Shown here piece by piece: positions 53,918 through 64,000 of a DNA stretch of 64,000 nucleotides; within the stretch, counting starts at the first letter, position 1, and each line of letters starts with the position of its first letter. Location: assembly GCF_932526225.1 (NCBI RefSeq), contig NC_064034.1, positions 20,520,927 through 20,584,926 on the forward strand. Reading direction: 5' to 3'. A program made the position numbers and the translations under genes. Below the pieces are notes generated by a model. That model saw only the letters and a list, made by a program, of their open reading frames with translations. It was not told the origin of the DNA and made no database searches. The DNA is from Nematostella vectensis (lineage: Eukaryota > Cnidaria > Anthozoa > Actiniaria > Edwardsiidae).

Positions 53918-55554
53918 GACCAGCGGTCTGAGTTCGTCGAGATTTCTCGGAAAAATTAAGTTTGGGTGCCCTAGCTTAAAATTAAACTGGTAATAGGTAT
54001 GGGTGACCATGATATCCTGTGAAAGTTTGAAGCAATTTGGATAAATATTTTTGGCGATAGAAGCCGAAAAGTAATTTTTCGTCTCCCGCACCCGGATTTG
54101 AGACAATTTCGTGGTTGTTAGAAAAATACTAAAAACCGGTTCGCAACGCGTGATAAAACAACTGCAGCTTATATAAACCTAAAGAATGGATAATAAGGAA
54201 CTCCCAGGCTGAAGGATAAGCTGTTCTGTCAGCACCTTATTATTTTACGCGATTTTATTTTATTTTATGTTTTTAGATGACTTCGAAAAGCCTTGAAATA
54301 ATCGTGTAATATCGCCGATGAGATGTGGATTTGGCAAAAATATTTGCATTCATCGAAAAGAGCATCATTTCTACTTTTGATATGTGAAATAAAATTTAGG
54401 GGCAAATAAAATCCGACTTTTTTACAAGCCGAAATATGACCCCCACTTGACCCTAATTATAAACAAATGCCGACACTCACTTTTTAATGCCTCGCTACCA
54501 AAAACTTATAAATAACAATTAAAACTCCCAAAAAAAAGGATGCAATATAATTCTTGAAAATACTGGTATTTGATCAAATATTCTTGTCTCTCTGATGTTT
54601 ATATGCTTTTCAAGATCATATTTTCATAACATTTTAAAGTACAATCCCCATGCATGATAATTATTATCGGCACTAAAAACCTCCGGTTCTTTATTCTTCC
54701 GCTTCATGAGCATCACAAAACTTTTTCCCACGAAAGTTATTCTTAAATCGTCCTATATTTATTTCTATCCATCCCTCGTTCTATAAGCATTATAATATTT
54801 TCTTTCGTTTTCTACTTTCGTGGACTAGAAACGCGTACCATCTTCTGCTGTCGTGTTGTTATGCAAATTCGAGGAGTTAATTTATTCAACAAACGTTCAT
54901 ACAAAGAAATCAAGAAAAAATAACAGTTGAAGCTTTTCTACTATTGTTTATGATATAACCAACCAATTTCCATTCCCCAGGTAAATTGAGTTATAAAAAG
55001 AAAGTAAGAAAAAATAACAGTTGATGCTTTTACTATCGTTTTCAATACTACCAAAAAAATTCCATTCTTGTCAGGGAGCATATGTCCAAAAAAGCTCACT
55101 AGGTAAATTTTGAGGTTACTTTTCTGTTTTCATTTTTTCGCGCGTTAACTTAGGGCCTAATCGCACTAGGAGGACAAAATTTGTCTGGCCGGGATAAACA
55201 GCCGTCCAAATTTTGTCCTAGCCTATCGATTGGTTTGTTAACCAGTAAAAAAATCGCTTTCACTCTTCACTTTACCGGCATACTACAAGCAAGACAACGC
55301 AGGATTCTATCATTGCGCGTAAGGTGCAGTAAACGCTTATTGCAAGCAGGTAATTACTCTCTATAAGCGCTTCTTTACTTTGACAAAGTCTCAGGCAGGA
55401 GATCATAGGACCAGAGGACTGAGGAGGGGGGAGGTGTGGCTTGCTCAACCATAGGTACCATTTGGAAAAAGAATAATATTTGAAAAGCCTTCAATAAGGG
55501 GGGGGGGGGCGTTTACCCGGTGTATTATAGCCACCATCTTGGATTTGAGCAAAA

Positions 55555-55830
55555 ATGAAAAACGAGGGGAGTGGGAGGGGAAGAGGAGAGAGAGCCTTCA
55601 AGCCGCATCCTGACCAATCGATTTCAACGTTTCCGGGCTCGTTCAGTGACGGTGAATTCGATGACATCAAGCGTGCTGTCGAGCGCAGGACGAACGCCGC
55701 TGAGCCAGAACCCGCAGTCAGCAACGAGGAAGAGCCTACCACAAAGCTATTCAGCTGTCCAGTGCGTGAAAGGCTATACACGCTTGGCTTGATTAGACCG
55801 GCACACACTATACAGCAAATGCGAGTTTGA
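55555..55830 (+). CDS. coding-like exon inside the 4-kb element
   Basis: A 91-codon frame from the ATG at 55555 contains ISTFPGSFSDGEFDDIKR, ERRTNAAEPEP and LFSCPVRERLYTLGLIRP. Composition looks coding, and it lies upstream of the SAP-like segment on the same strand. No family recognised. Poly(G) tracts on both sides (55500-55509 and about 55858-55878) may disturb the reading. Confidence 0.3.
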   Translation: MKNEGSGRGRGERAFKPHPDQSISTFPGSFSDGEFDDIKRAVERRTNAAEPEPAVSNEEEPTTKLFSCPVRERLYTLGLIRPAHTIQQMRV

Positions 55831-55914
55831 CAAAGAAGGGGAATGCATATCTTTGCCCGGGGGGGGGGGGGGGGGGGGTACTCTCTAAAAATGTAGACGG
55901 GGGTAATCGTCATA

Positions 55915-56240
55915 TCTTTTATCTTTTGGTATAAAATTTCTACCAACTGCCATCTCTTAGGGGGTGTTGGAGGATTTTTCAGATTTTGCTATCTCTAAGG
56001 GTGTAAAATTCGTCCAACTGCTATTCCTAAGTGGGTGTTAAACGTTTTTTTTCCATTCTGTTATCTCTCATGGTATAAACTTCGATTAATTGCTATTCCT
56101 AAGGGGGTGTTAAACGGTTTTTTTTCGATTCTGCTATCCCTTAGGGGCAAAAATTCCTTCGACCTCACCCAATTTTCCATCTCTTAGAGGAAATAATTTC
56201 TGTTGACCACGCCTAAAGTGCCATCCCTAACGGGTTACAA
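55915..56240. repeat. imperfect ~70-bp tandem repeat
   Basis: CTATCTCTTAGGG/CTATTCCTAAG blocks followed by GGTGTTAAAC and TTTTTTTCATTCTG-like segments recur about four times with drift. Confidence 0.5.
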
Positions 56241-56360
56241 TCAATTTTGCTGACGATCACCCCCGTCTGTTTTTATCGGAGTCCCCCTTCCCGGTAAGCT
56301 TGGCTACCACCAAAAAGTAGTCGGGGGAGGAGGGGGGGGAGTACCATTAATTGGGAATGA

Positions 56361-56744
56361 AGTGATAGAATCAACAAGCTGCATCTCTATACAGCGGAAC
56401 GCCGATTAAATCAGCGAGTTCCTATTACCGGGCCATGTACAGGTGTATTATTTCCGAAAATAACACAGGGTGCGGAGGCAGTAGAGGCTGCGGAGGAGGC
56501 AGCCGCCTACTTCCGTACGAGAGCTGCCATCCTAGATGAATGCCAACTAAATCACCCAATAGAAGCGAACGGCATCGACTTGTGCCACTTGTACTCCAGG
56601 TCCAGGCTCACCTTTCTTTCAGTGGCCACCCTTCCCACTATCTGCAAAGAGCTGGAGCTTCAAGTGCCCGGAGCAACCCGACGCAAAGCTTCTTTTGTAG
56701 CCACGCTCGTGGATGTTTTTCGAAGATGTAGTTGCGCAAAATAA
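56361..56744 (+). CDS. SAP-like terminal exon inside the 4-kb element
   Basis: A 127-codon open stretch without ATG at its start, so probably a 3' exon. It reads INKLHLYTAERRLNQRVP, TGVLFPKITQGAEAVEAA and NGIDLCHLY, then SVATLPTICKELELQV, PGATRRKASFVATLVD and FRRCSC before TAA at 56742. The last part fits a SAP-type helix-extended-helix fold (L-x-x-x-L-x-x-x-C-x-x-L, then G-x-x-x-x-K-x-x-x-x-x-x-L). SAP modules bind DNA and occur in several large eukaryotic transposon proteins. The frame is clean, so the element may have been active recently. Confidence 0.5.
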   Translation, partial: SDRINKLHLYTAERRLNQRVPITGPCTGVLFPKITQGAEAVEAAEEAAAYFRTRAAILDECQLNHPIEANGIDLCHLYSRSRLTFLSVATLPTICKELELQVPGATRRKASFVATLVDVFRRCSCAK

Positions 56745-57924
56745 ATCCACGGTTTCTTGGGTCCCGATTATATTTTTTTCATGGTTACATGAAATAGATT
56801 TCTGAGTCGGTAATCCTGTGTTCTGTTGTGAAGACCAGAGTAAGTTTTTACACTTCAATACTCTCTTTTACTAAAAAGGAAAACAGCTTACGGTGAGAGG
56901 CCTCAATATCGCAAATGTCTCAGCGTTCTTGCATAATTTGTATTTTTATTTGATCAAATTTGTAATTTGTAAGCAAATTTTGACAATTTGATCAAGTTTT
57001 TTGTTTAATTACAATTTAAAACTGTACAAAATTATGTCAGTATCGCTTGTTAATTAAATAAAAACATGCAAAACTCTCATTTTCTTCTTTTGGACGTTTT
57101 TCTTTTTAATAAGTAATTATCAGAAAAGTCTTATTGCAATCATGGTGAGGTATTTTATGCTTGTCGCTTTGTTTGTCACGCTTTAATTACGTATGCATGG
57201 CAGCAAACAAAATAGTATCACGCGAGCCTAAAAATCGCAATTTAATGCAATAAATGCTATGAAATTATTACCATTAAATTTTAGTATTGCCGACAGTATA
57301 TTTCTTTTGATTTGAGCGCTCTTTCTTGTTTTTCTGGAGATTTGAAGGCGTTGTTTGAATGCGGAAAACCAGATACAGTAGTCGGCATTTGTTTATAATT
57401 AGGGTCAAGTGGGGGTCATATTTCGGCTTGTAAAAAAGTCGGATTTTATTTGCCCCTAAATTTTATTTCACATATCAAAAGTAGAAATGATGTTCTTTTC
57501 GATGAATGCAATCATTTTTGCCAAATCCACATCTCATCGGCGATATTACACGATCATTTCAAGGCTTTTCAAAGTCATCTAAAAACATAAAATAAAATAA
57601 AATCGCGTAAAATAATAAGGTACTGACAGAACAGCTTATCTTTCAGCCTGGGAAATCCTTATTATCTATTCTTTAGGTTTATATAAGCTTCAAATGTTTT
57701 ATCACGCGTTGCGAACCGGTTTTTAGTCTTTTTCTAACAACCACGAAATTGTCTCAAATCCGGGTGCGGGAGACGAAAAATTACTTTTCGGCTTCTATCG
57801 CCAAAAATATTCATCCAAATTGCTTCAAACTTTCACAGTATACTGAGGTCAACCATACCTATTACCAGTTTCGTTTTGAGCTAGGGCGCCCAAACATCAT
57901 TTTTCCGAGAGACCGCTGGTCTTA

Positions 57925-58038
57925 AATCTCAAAATTGTATTGTAAATTACTTTACTCTGCTTATGTCTCTTTAACGTATTTTTATCTTTTTAATTATTGT
58001 AACATAGGATATGTTCTTTTATCTTATTAATCAATAAA
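57925..58038 (+). pseudogene. LINE 3' tail, copy 2 (after insertion)
   Basis: Continues the LINE 3' UTR of 53222-53917 and matches 48610-48723. It ends at AATCAATAAA, which is duplicated at 58384-58393 around the next insertion. Confidence 0.75.
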
Positions 58039-58383
58039 GACATTGTTATTACCTCTCGTACTTTCCTCCCTGTACGTTCCCCCCTATCGTTGAAGTTCTG
58101 GAGGGGTGACCTTCTGGAGACTCGGGACCGGGGTAAAGAAGTTTCACTGTTTGAACTAAATAACTTTATTAACTTAAAGAGTCAATGTACAGGGTCAGCC
58201 TTCATTGGTCAGGCTTGGTAGTGTAATGTGGGCGGAGCCTGGTCTACCCTTAACTTATATGACCACAATGAGACCAGTGAGTATATATCACTATTGAGAC
58301 AAAGCCCTGAACAAGCATGGGTTTTAAGCTTTACAAAAGCATCTATGGTAGATTCAACCTTATCATATGTATCAAGTTTTTCA
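58039..58383. mobile_element. 345-bp insertion with 10-bp target duplication
   Basis: AATCAATAAA flanks it on both sides (58029-58038, 58384-58393), and copy 1 has a single AATCAATAAA at 48714-48723 without the insert. On the minus strand it contains AATAAA. A long target duplication suggests a LINE- or SINE-mobilised sequence. No tRNA-like head or poly(A) was found, so the type is open. Confidence 0.7.
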
Positions 58384-58449
58384 AATCAATAAAATCCGTT
58401 GTTTTACTTGTTTGTGTCTGATCTTTACTCGATGAAATTCCGCTAAATT

Positions 58450-58927
58450 AAATTTATTTTGCATGTATGTGCATTATTAGGGCACAAATAAACGATAAGT
58501 AATTGAATAACTATTTTAGGATAATGTTTGTCATAAAGGGCTTATTGTTTGTACGGAGGCGCTAACGTTTGTAAGAAGCACGCAAATGACTTTCACAAAA
58601 TACTATTGTTTGCACCTGCTGTAATAAAAATGTTAATGAATATTTCGTTCACTGTATTGATTGCGATCGTATTATTGATATTCTGTTTGTGCTATTGTTA
58701 TGTATCGACGCGCAAATGAAAATAGATTTTTCATTCCTGGTTGTCGAATAGTGTAAATGAATGTTAAGAAAATGCAATTGTGTGCACTAAATTTGTAAAG
58801 TTCGTTAATGTATTTTCTTTTAGTTCAAATGGTTTTACTTTCGCTTAAATGACAGTACATCGGCGTAAATGTTTGTAATTTTGGCTAAAATGAATGCGTA
58901 TTTCTCGGTAATAAAAAGCAAAAGGTG
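58450..58927. repeat. solo copy of the 500-bp TIR, copy 2
   Basis: Duplicate of 48783-49259. Confidence 0.85.
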
Positions 58928-58928
58928 T

Positions 58929-59163
58929 AATTATAATCACCACCACAATCACCATCTTCACCAACAAATTTACCATCAACCACTATTATTACTATTACGA
59001 TTTACATCACCGATATTGCCATCACCATTATTTCCACCATTACCAGGATCATAATTGTCATCACAATCATTATCGTCACCATGATCATTACAACCATGAT
59101 CACCATCATCATCATCTTTATCACCATTATTGTCAACATCATCTTTAACAACGTAATCATCAT
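58929..59163. repeat. degenerate ATC/ACC trinucleotide tract, copy 2
   Basis: Duplicate of 49261-49495 with almost no change in length. Confidence 0.8.
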
Positions 59164-59174
59164 AATTACTTTTA

Positions 59175-59315
59175 GGCTGAGTTTAAACGTCGTATTATCC
59201 ATGAGCCGTATTCAATAGAACTGCATGCAAATGAAAATGAAACAATCGCCTTGATTCATTTGCACGCATTTGCATTGAATACGGCTCATGGAAAATACGA
59301 CATTTGAACTAAGCC
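59175..59315. mobile_element. 141-bp Harbinger-like MITE, copy 2
   Basis: Duplicate of 49507-49647 with TTA at 59172-59174 and 59316-59318. One base change near the right arm improves its self-complementarity. Confidence 0.7.
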
Positions 59316-59559
59316 TTACCAACGTCATTATCATAATCGTTATCAACATTACCAACATAAGTATGATATGCCGAATATGCCGCCGCGGTCCCTAACCGGT
59401 CCATTGCGTTAAATGACGATCAAAATATCCCTAAAACCGCCCTTTTGGTTTCTAGGGTCATTGGCCAAGCAGGCAACAACAAACTAAAAATGTTGGTCTC
59501 ATTAAATCAACGAACCGTCGCCTGCATCGGCCACTGAATTTTGTTACAGATATTGGTCT

Positions 59560-60745
59560 GCTCAGGCCCGTTCTGCAAGCTAGGTCTAGCTCAGGCCCGT
59601 ACTGCAAGCTAGGTCTAGCTCAGGCCCGTACTGCAAGCTAGGTCTAGCTCAGGCCCGTACTGCAAGCTAGGTCTAGCTCAGGCCCGTACTGCAAGCTAGG
59701 TCTAGCTCAGGCCCGTACTGCAAGCTAGGTCTAGCTCAGGCCCGTACTGCAAGCTAGGTCTAGCTCAGGCCCGTACTGCAAGCTAGGTCTAGCTCAGGCC
59801 CGTACTGCAAGCTAGGTCTAGCTCAGGCCCGTTCTGCAAGCTAGGTCTAGCTCAGGCCCGTACTGCAAGCTAGGTCTAGCTCAGGCCCGTACTGCAAGCT
59901 AGGTCTAGCTCAGGCCCGTACTGCAAGCTAGGTCTAGCTCAGGCCCGTACTGCAAGCTAGGTCTAGCTCAGGCCCGTACTGCAAGCTAGGTCTAGCTCAG
60001 GCCCGTACTGCAAGCTAGGTCTAGCTCAGGCCCGTACTGCAAGCTAGGTCTAGCTCAGGCCCGTACTGCAAGCTAGGTCTAGCTCAGGCCCGTACTGCAA
60101 GCTAGGTCTAGCTCAGGCCCGTACTGCAAGCTAGGTCTAGCTCAGGCCCGTACTGCGAGCTAGGTCTAGCTCAGGCCCGTACTGCAAGCTAGGTCTAGCT
60201 CAGGCCCGTACTGCAAGCTAGGTCTAGCTCAGGCCCGTACTGCAAGCTAGGTCTAGCTCAGGCCCGTACTGCAAGCTAGGTCTAGCTCAGGCCCGTACTG
60301 CAAGCTAGGCCTAGCTCAGGCCCGTACTGCAAGCTAGGTCTAGCTCAGGCCCGTAATGCAAGCTAGGGCTAGCTCAGGCCCGTACTGCAAGCTAGGTCTA
60401 GCTCAGGCCCGTACTGCGAGCTAGGTCTAGCTCAGGCCCGTACTGCCAGCTAGGTCTAGCTCAGGCCCGTACTGCAAGCTAGGTCTAGCTCAGGCCCGTA
60501 ATGCAAGCTAGGGCTAGCTCAGGCCCGTACTGCAAGCTAGGTCTAGCTCAGGCCCGTACTGCAAGCTAGGTCTAGCTCAGGCCCGTACTGCCAGCTAGGT
60601 CTAGCTCAGGCCCGTACTGCAGGCTAGGTCTAGCTCAGGCCCGTACTGCCAGCTAGGTCTAGCTCAGGCCCGTAATGCAAGCTAGGTCTAGCTCAGGCCC
60701 GTATTGCGAGCTAGGTCTAGCTCAGGCCCGTACTGCCAGCTAGGG
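59560..60745. repeat. 29-bp minisatellite, ~41 units, copy 2
   Basis: Same unit as 49907-50600, expanded by about 17 units. Variants with CCAGC, GCGAGC and GTAATGC cluster toward the right end. Confidence 0.95.
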
Positions 60746-61346
60746 CGAGCAACCTAAGAGAAAAATGGTCCACTATATGGGTAAACTAACCCCTTCCCCC
60801 CCCCCCCCCCCCAACGCTAAAAAAACTGGCTACGGGCCCGTACTAGTTTGCAAATAAAAAATTGTTTCATTTTTTAGCAGTATTTTAATTTTTTAAACAA
60901 AAATATGAGATTTGACTCACAAAAAGTACAGTTCAACTTACAGTTATGCCCGTGAGAGTTTGGAGGAGAATGATAGCTCATGCTTCGGTTGCGCGGGAAA
61001 TACAGAATAACAACATTATTGCTAGTATCAACCTGAGTTTATTTAATAGCTTGTATGATCGTCAATTAGACATCTCTGAGTTTCACCCACCATTTTCTCC
61101 ATACACGCCTTTTTACTAGAAGATCTCGAACAGAACCGTCTATCTTCTGACTGTAGACCGCTAGCATGCACCTGCATCGCAAGAACTTGAACAAACCCTT
61201 CCTTGTTTTACCTGAAGAACATGTGATCTCGGAAACCACTATCCTTGATACCTGTATACCATACCACACAAACGACCCATAGATATGAAACATTACGCGC
61301 GATGAACCAATCGACAGCGTGAACCATGCTACTCCCCAACTCTACC

Positions 61347-61408
61347 GTGAGGCCATGGAACGAACCCGGGAAAGATACCCGGCGCTCTACCAACTGAGCT
61401 ATTGAACC
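61347..61408 (-). repeat. tRNA-like SINE head, copy 2
   Basis: Duplicate of 51199-51260 with intact A- and B-box-like sequences. Confidence 0.6.
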
Positions 61409-62316
61409 GCTTACAAAAGAGAAGAGTGAGATATCTGTATGCTATGGTTTTATCCGTATCCAATCAACCGATGACTCTCAAAAGCGCCCCAGAAGGCGAT
61501 AATTGTCTTGTTACGAAGTTCAAGCGAACATGCGAACAGGCCCTTTTAGGCCAGCGGTTGAAGAGCTGGTCGCGTAAGTCAGATGCTCAGGGTTAAACTC
61601 CTTTTCCAATTGTTTTCAATATCGCAAGAACATATCACAAAACTAATACTGTTTATCATTAATTTTCTCATTATTTAGTCCCAGATAATATTTAAAAAAG
61701 CAATTATGTTTTTTAATTGGAATTAGTATGTCAGTGACTCAATTACGAATTTTAATAATGTAATATCAAAAATATATTTTTTTAAATCGGGACTGTCGTC
61801 ATTAATTACAGAAATTTAAAAAAAACATCAAATCAATTCAGATGACATTCGAAACCGCATGTTAGCAGGTGGAAATTATTGACGAGAGCTCAATATTGAA
61901 AATTATTGGATTAAAGGCATTTTTTTACTTAAAGTCATTCTATCGGCCGTGTGATTTTTGGCGACAAAGGAAGTAGCCGCTTAAGATTCTTATATATTAT
62001 AAATGATCCACGATTTATCACATTTAGTAAATTTTTTGAACGATTTTCTCGTTAACTTAGTAGCAAATGGTTTACGTCAGGAAAACGTAACTTTGAGATC
62101 TATGGGTAGTTTGTAGGCTGCCGTAAAATAAAACGTGATGTGCATAGAATAAGCCCAAACATGGGTGAGCATCCCCTCCCCTTCCCCTAACAAAAACTCA
62201 GCCGTGATAAGGATTCGATTGAACTTTTATTGGGAGGGGGGTATTTTTGTTGAGGAGGAATTTTTTTAACGGAACTGGTGTGCAGGGTTTGTTTTAATGC
62301 GGTGGGGCTTTTTTCT

Positions 62317-62768
62317 TTAGAAACGATTGTTTACACTCGAAAGCCATGCATGAATGTTTTTTTCGACCCCTTAGGGAAAAAGTGGGTGTAAGTACAGTCA
62401 TGGTAGTGCTGAAGGCAAAAAAAAAAAAACGCCTGGCTTATGACAGCATAAGCCACGCGTATCTAAAGAAAAAAAAAAACCGGTAAGAGCTTTACACCGT
62501 TTTGAGCTGAAAGTTAGCATTGGACACTTGAATCATCGCGGTATAAAATGCTTACCCTCTGATCTTCCGTTTCAGCCAGCGGGCCAGCTATACAAGCCCT
62601 GACAAAAAACTTTAATACAAGTGTCAGCTAAGTTTCTAGATTTCAGGCATCGTTTCATTTCAAACGCCAGTTTGATTTGCATCTGCTATGCAGGATGTTG
62701 ACGCACCTTGCAGATGTACCCACTCGCTCGGTATATCACCTTACGTTTTGTGCTGAGTTGGTTAGTCC
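62317..62768. other. upstream region of the carboxypeptidase gene
   Basis: Follows the end of the duplication. No clear TATA box was seen. Contains short poly(A) runs near 62420 and 62470. Confidence 0.35.
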
Positions 62769-62842
62769 ATGTTCGCGGCGACAATGATTCTCCCAATGCT
62801 CGCCCTTCCCTTTTTGCTATGCTTACTACAGTATGCGGAAAG
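62769..62842 (+). CDS. procarboxypeptidase exon 1 (signal peptide)
   Basis: The ATG at 62769 opens FAATMILPMLALPFLLCLL, a hydrophobic stretch typical of a secretory signal peptide, and the exon ends at AAAG|GTGAGT in phase 2. The next exon begins with one base that completes the codon, and its product starts the activation peptide. The protein would be a secreted M14 zinc carboxypeptidase zymogen (A/B group). Confidence 0.75.
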
Positions 62843-63392
62843 GTGAGTAGAATATGGGACACAATGAGCCACTTGCACTAAAAAATCACGTGACTTTTTG
62901 GGCGGGAAACTTACACGCGCCTCGGCCTTTGGCGGCAAAATAACAAAAACAACTGAAAAAAAGCAACTTTTTCAGGGCTTACGGATCAGCCAGAGTGTTT
63001 CTTTGTCAGGAAAGTGCTTATTTCCATTAAAACATTTTAGTTGTTGTCGCTTTTTGACGTGACGGGCCCAGCCATTTCTGTGTTTATGTTGGCGTGAGTT
63101 TGCCGTTCAAAAAGTCACGTGATGTGTTTCAGACCATCTTATTTTGCTACCGGAAATGCGAGAATCCACGAGAAGTGCAGATGTCCGCTCGTAGGCCTAA
63201 CAGGATTGGCTAGATCACCTCATTGTTTTCTCGCTCTTTGTCTGTGGTGCACCAATCCAATGTGGTGAAATCTCCTGTTAGCTTGTACTGTACATGACCC
63301 GAATCCATGGTTTGAAAGGTCCTAGTTATAAAGGCGCGATGCAATTGAGGCAGTTCCATAGAAGTCTGATAATATATCATATTGTTTTCTAG

Positions 63393-63468
63393 TGACAAAG
63401 TGATTCGTGTGATTCCTAAGAACCACGAGCACATGCGTGTCATCCGGGACTTAGAGTCCACCGACAAG
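63393..63468 (+). CDS. procarboxypeptidase exon 2 (activation peptide)
   Basis: After a TTGTTTTCTAG acceptor the exon reads DKVIRVIPKNHEHMRVIRDL then ESTDK and ends at a GTGAGA donor, phase 0. The K-V-x-R-V-x-P...x-x-x-L motif is the conserved start of the M14 carboxypeptidase propeptide, which folds over the active site until removed. Phases on both sides match the neighbouring exons. Confidence 0.85.
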
Positions 63469-63946
63469 GTGAGAGAGCGGGAAAAATAGGGGACTTGAAG
63501 AAACACGTTTCCTGACGACAGGCGGCAACTGGGCGTAGAGGTTTTTTGTTTAAAGCTACTGCGCCGCTAGCAGGATTTATATGTGAGACTATTTGCCTAA
63601 CGTCTTACATGAATCCTGCACAGGTTGCTTTGTAATTTATGAATAGTCGCCTAATTGCGGTATTGTGATTAGGGGGGGATCTTGCAAATCGTGCTATTTC
63701 TTTTTGGGGCAAACGATTCACAATACATATCTTATTTTACAATATTTTCTTGAATGAATTTGGCAGGTTATTTTCCAGAACAACCCCAAACAACTGAGTT
63801 CTAGATTTTATTGAGATTTCTCTATTACTTGTTTGAATCAGGTCAATCAGCCGATGAAAATGGATGCTTTGTGCGACTCTGCGATTTGATTTTTCCAAAA
63901 AAAAATTTCGTTTTCCTTTAAGTTTAGGTAATTTTATTTCTTGCAG

Positions 63947-64000
63947 TTTGACTTTTGGACCCATGTAAGCCATGTCGGCAAACCTGTTGATATAATGATC
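63947..64000 (+). CDS. procarboxypeptidase exon 3 (partial, runs off the window)
   Basis: A TTTCTTGCAG acceptor precedes FDFWTHVSHVGKPVDIMI, the expected continuation of the propeptide (the L/F-D-F-W block followed by P-V-D-I-M). The exon continues past the window end, so the catalytic domain is not seen. Confidence 0.85.

Larger units (their letters stand above)
53918..57921. mobile_element. 4.0-kb DNA transposon with ~550-bp TIRs and TTA target
   Basis: Arms at 53918-54474 and 57381-57921 are inverted copies. The ends are GACCAGCGGTCT and AGACCGCTGGTC. TTA flanks both sides (53915-53917 and 57922-57924), while copy 1 has a single TTA at 48607-48609. Including the adjacent A, each end forms a 13-bp palindrome, AGACC-AGC-GGTCT. 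A 3-bp TTA target fits PIF/Harbinger, but long arms and this terminus are not typical and no DDE core was recognised. Two coding-like segments lie inside. Confidence 0.85.
52171..62316. repeat. tandem duplication, copy 2
   Basis: Repeats 45581-52170 without the THAP element but with a 4,004-bp insertion (53918-57921), a 345-bp insertion (58039-58383) and a longer 29-bp array. Outside these the copies differ by scattered substitutions and small indels. Confidence 0.9.

Noticed and set aside
49907-60745. CRISPR-like appearance of the 29-bp arr arrays
   Set aside because: Units follow each other without unique spacers and the sequence context is animal. It is a minisatellite.

Overview
The window looks like AT-rich, intron-bearing animal DNA, most likely from an anthozoan cnidarian such as a sea anemone or coral. 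That assignment is inference. It rests on the mix of Ngaro/DIRS, Kolobok, Crypton and CR1/L2-like elements, short spliced exons and GATA-tailed LINEs; no species-specific marker was read. Most of the 64 kb is mobile or duplicated DNA in various states of decay. A few host-type exons stand out: a procarboxypeptidase start at the right end, a ubiquitin-specific protease (USP) fragment and an Ulp1/SENP-like protease in the middle, and an unrecognised 3' end near 43.3 kb.

Layout from the left. 2.3-8.4 kb is a nearly complete Ngaro-type tyrosine-recombinase retrotransposon on the minus strand, with split direct repeats in the order A1-ORFs-B1-A2-B2. 9.5-13.3 kb is a triplicated 1.45-kb unit, each copy carrying a decayed kinase C-lobe. 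14.7-17.8 kb holds a degenerate satellite, a LINE remnant and the N-terminal domain of another tyrosine recombinase. 18.4-23.0 kb is a nearly full-length CR1/L2-like LINE (SAP plus SGNH ORF1; endonuclease plus reverse transcriptase ORF2). It is bracketed by repeated CRE-containing sequence that seems to belong to the cassette that follows.

23.0-25.9 kb (cassette A) and 43.65-47.1 kb (cassette B) are two related, GC-richer, compact, virus-like gene clusters. Both encode a protein with a Cys-rich/GRF-like N-terminus, a basic then acidic middle and a conserved helical C-terminus. Both copies are frameshifted. Cassette A also carries a 158-aa ORF, a 31-aa basic ORF starting at that ORF's stop, a Cys-rich protein with two SUMO-interacting motifs, and a Pro/Lys-rich protein. 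Cassette B is flanked by imperfect inverted repeats with CRE sites. I cannot assign these cassettes to a known family, and they are the best candidate for an undescribed system.

26.3-31.5 kb is a decayed Kolobok transposon gene (THAP exon plus transposase). 32.8-36.6 kb holds minus-strand protease exons. 35.2-35.8 kb is a 75-bp minisatellite. 37.8-38.9 kb is a Crypton-like recombinase pseudogene. 40.4-41.8 kb is an element with 500-bp terminal inverted repeats and an IS630/Tc1/mariner-type transposase tail.

45.58-62.32 kb is a tandem duplication of a roughly 5.3-kb unit that includes the 3' end of a cassette B gene. Comparing the two copies exposes three later insertions with clean empty sites: a 1,252-bp TTAA-flanked THAP element in copy 1, and a 4,004-bp long-TIR element plus a 345-bp insert with a 10-bp target duplication in copy 2. 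A 29-bp minisatellite has also grown to about 24 units in copy 1 and 41 in copy 2. The window ends in the first three exons of a procarboxypeptidase gene on the plus strand.
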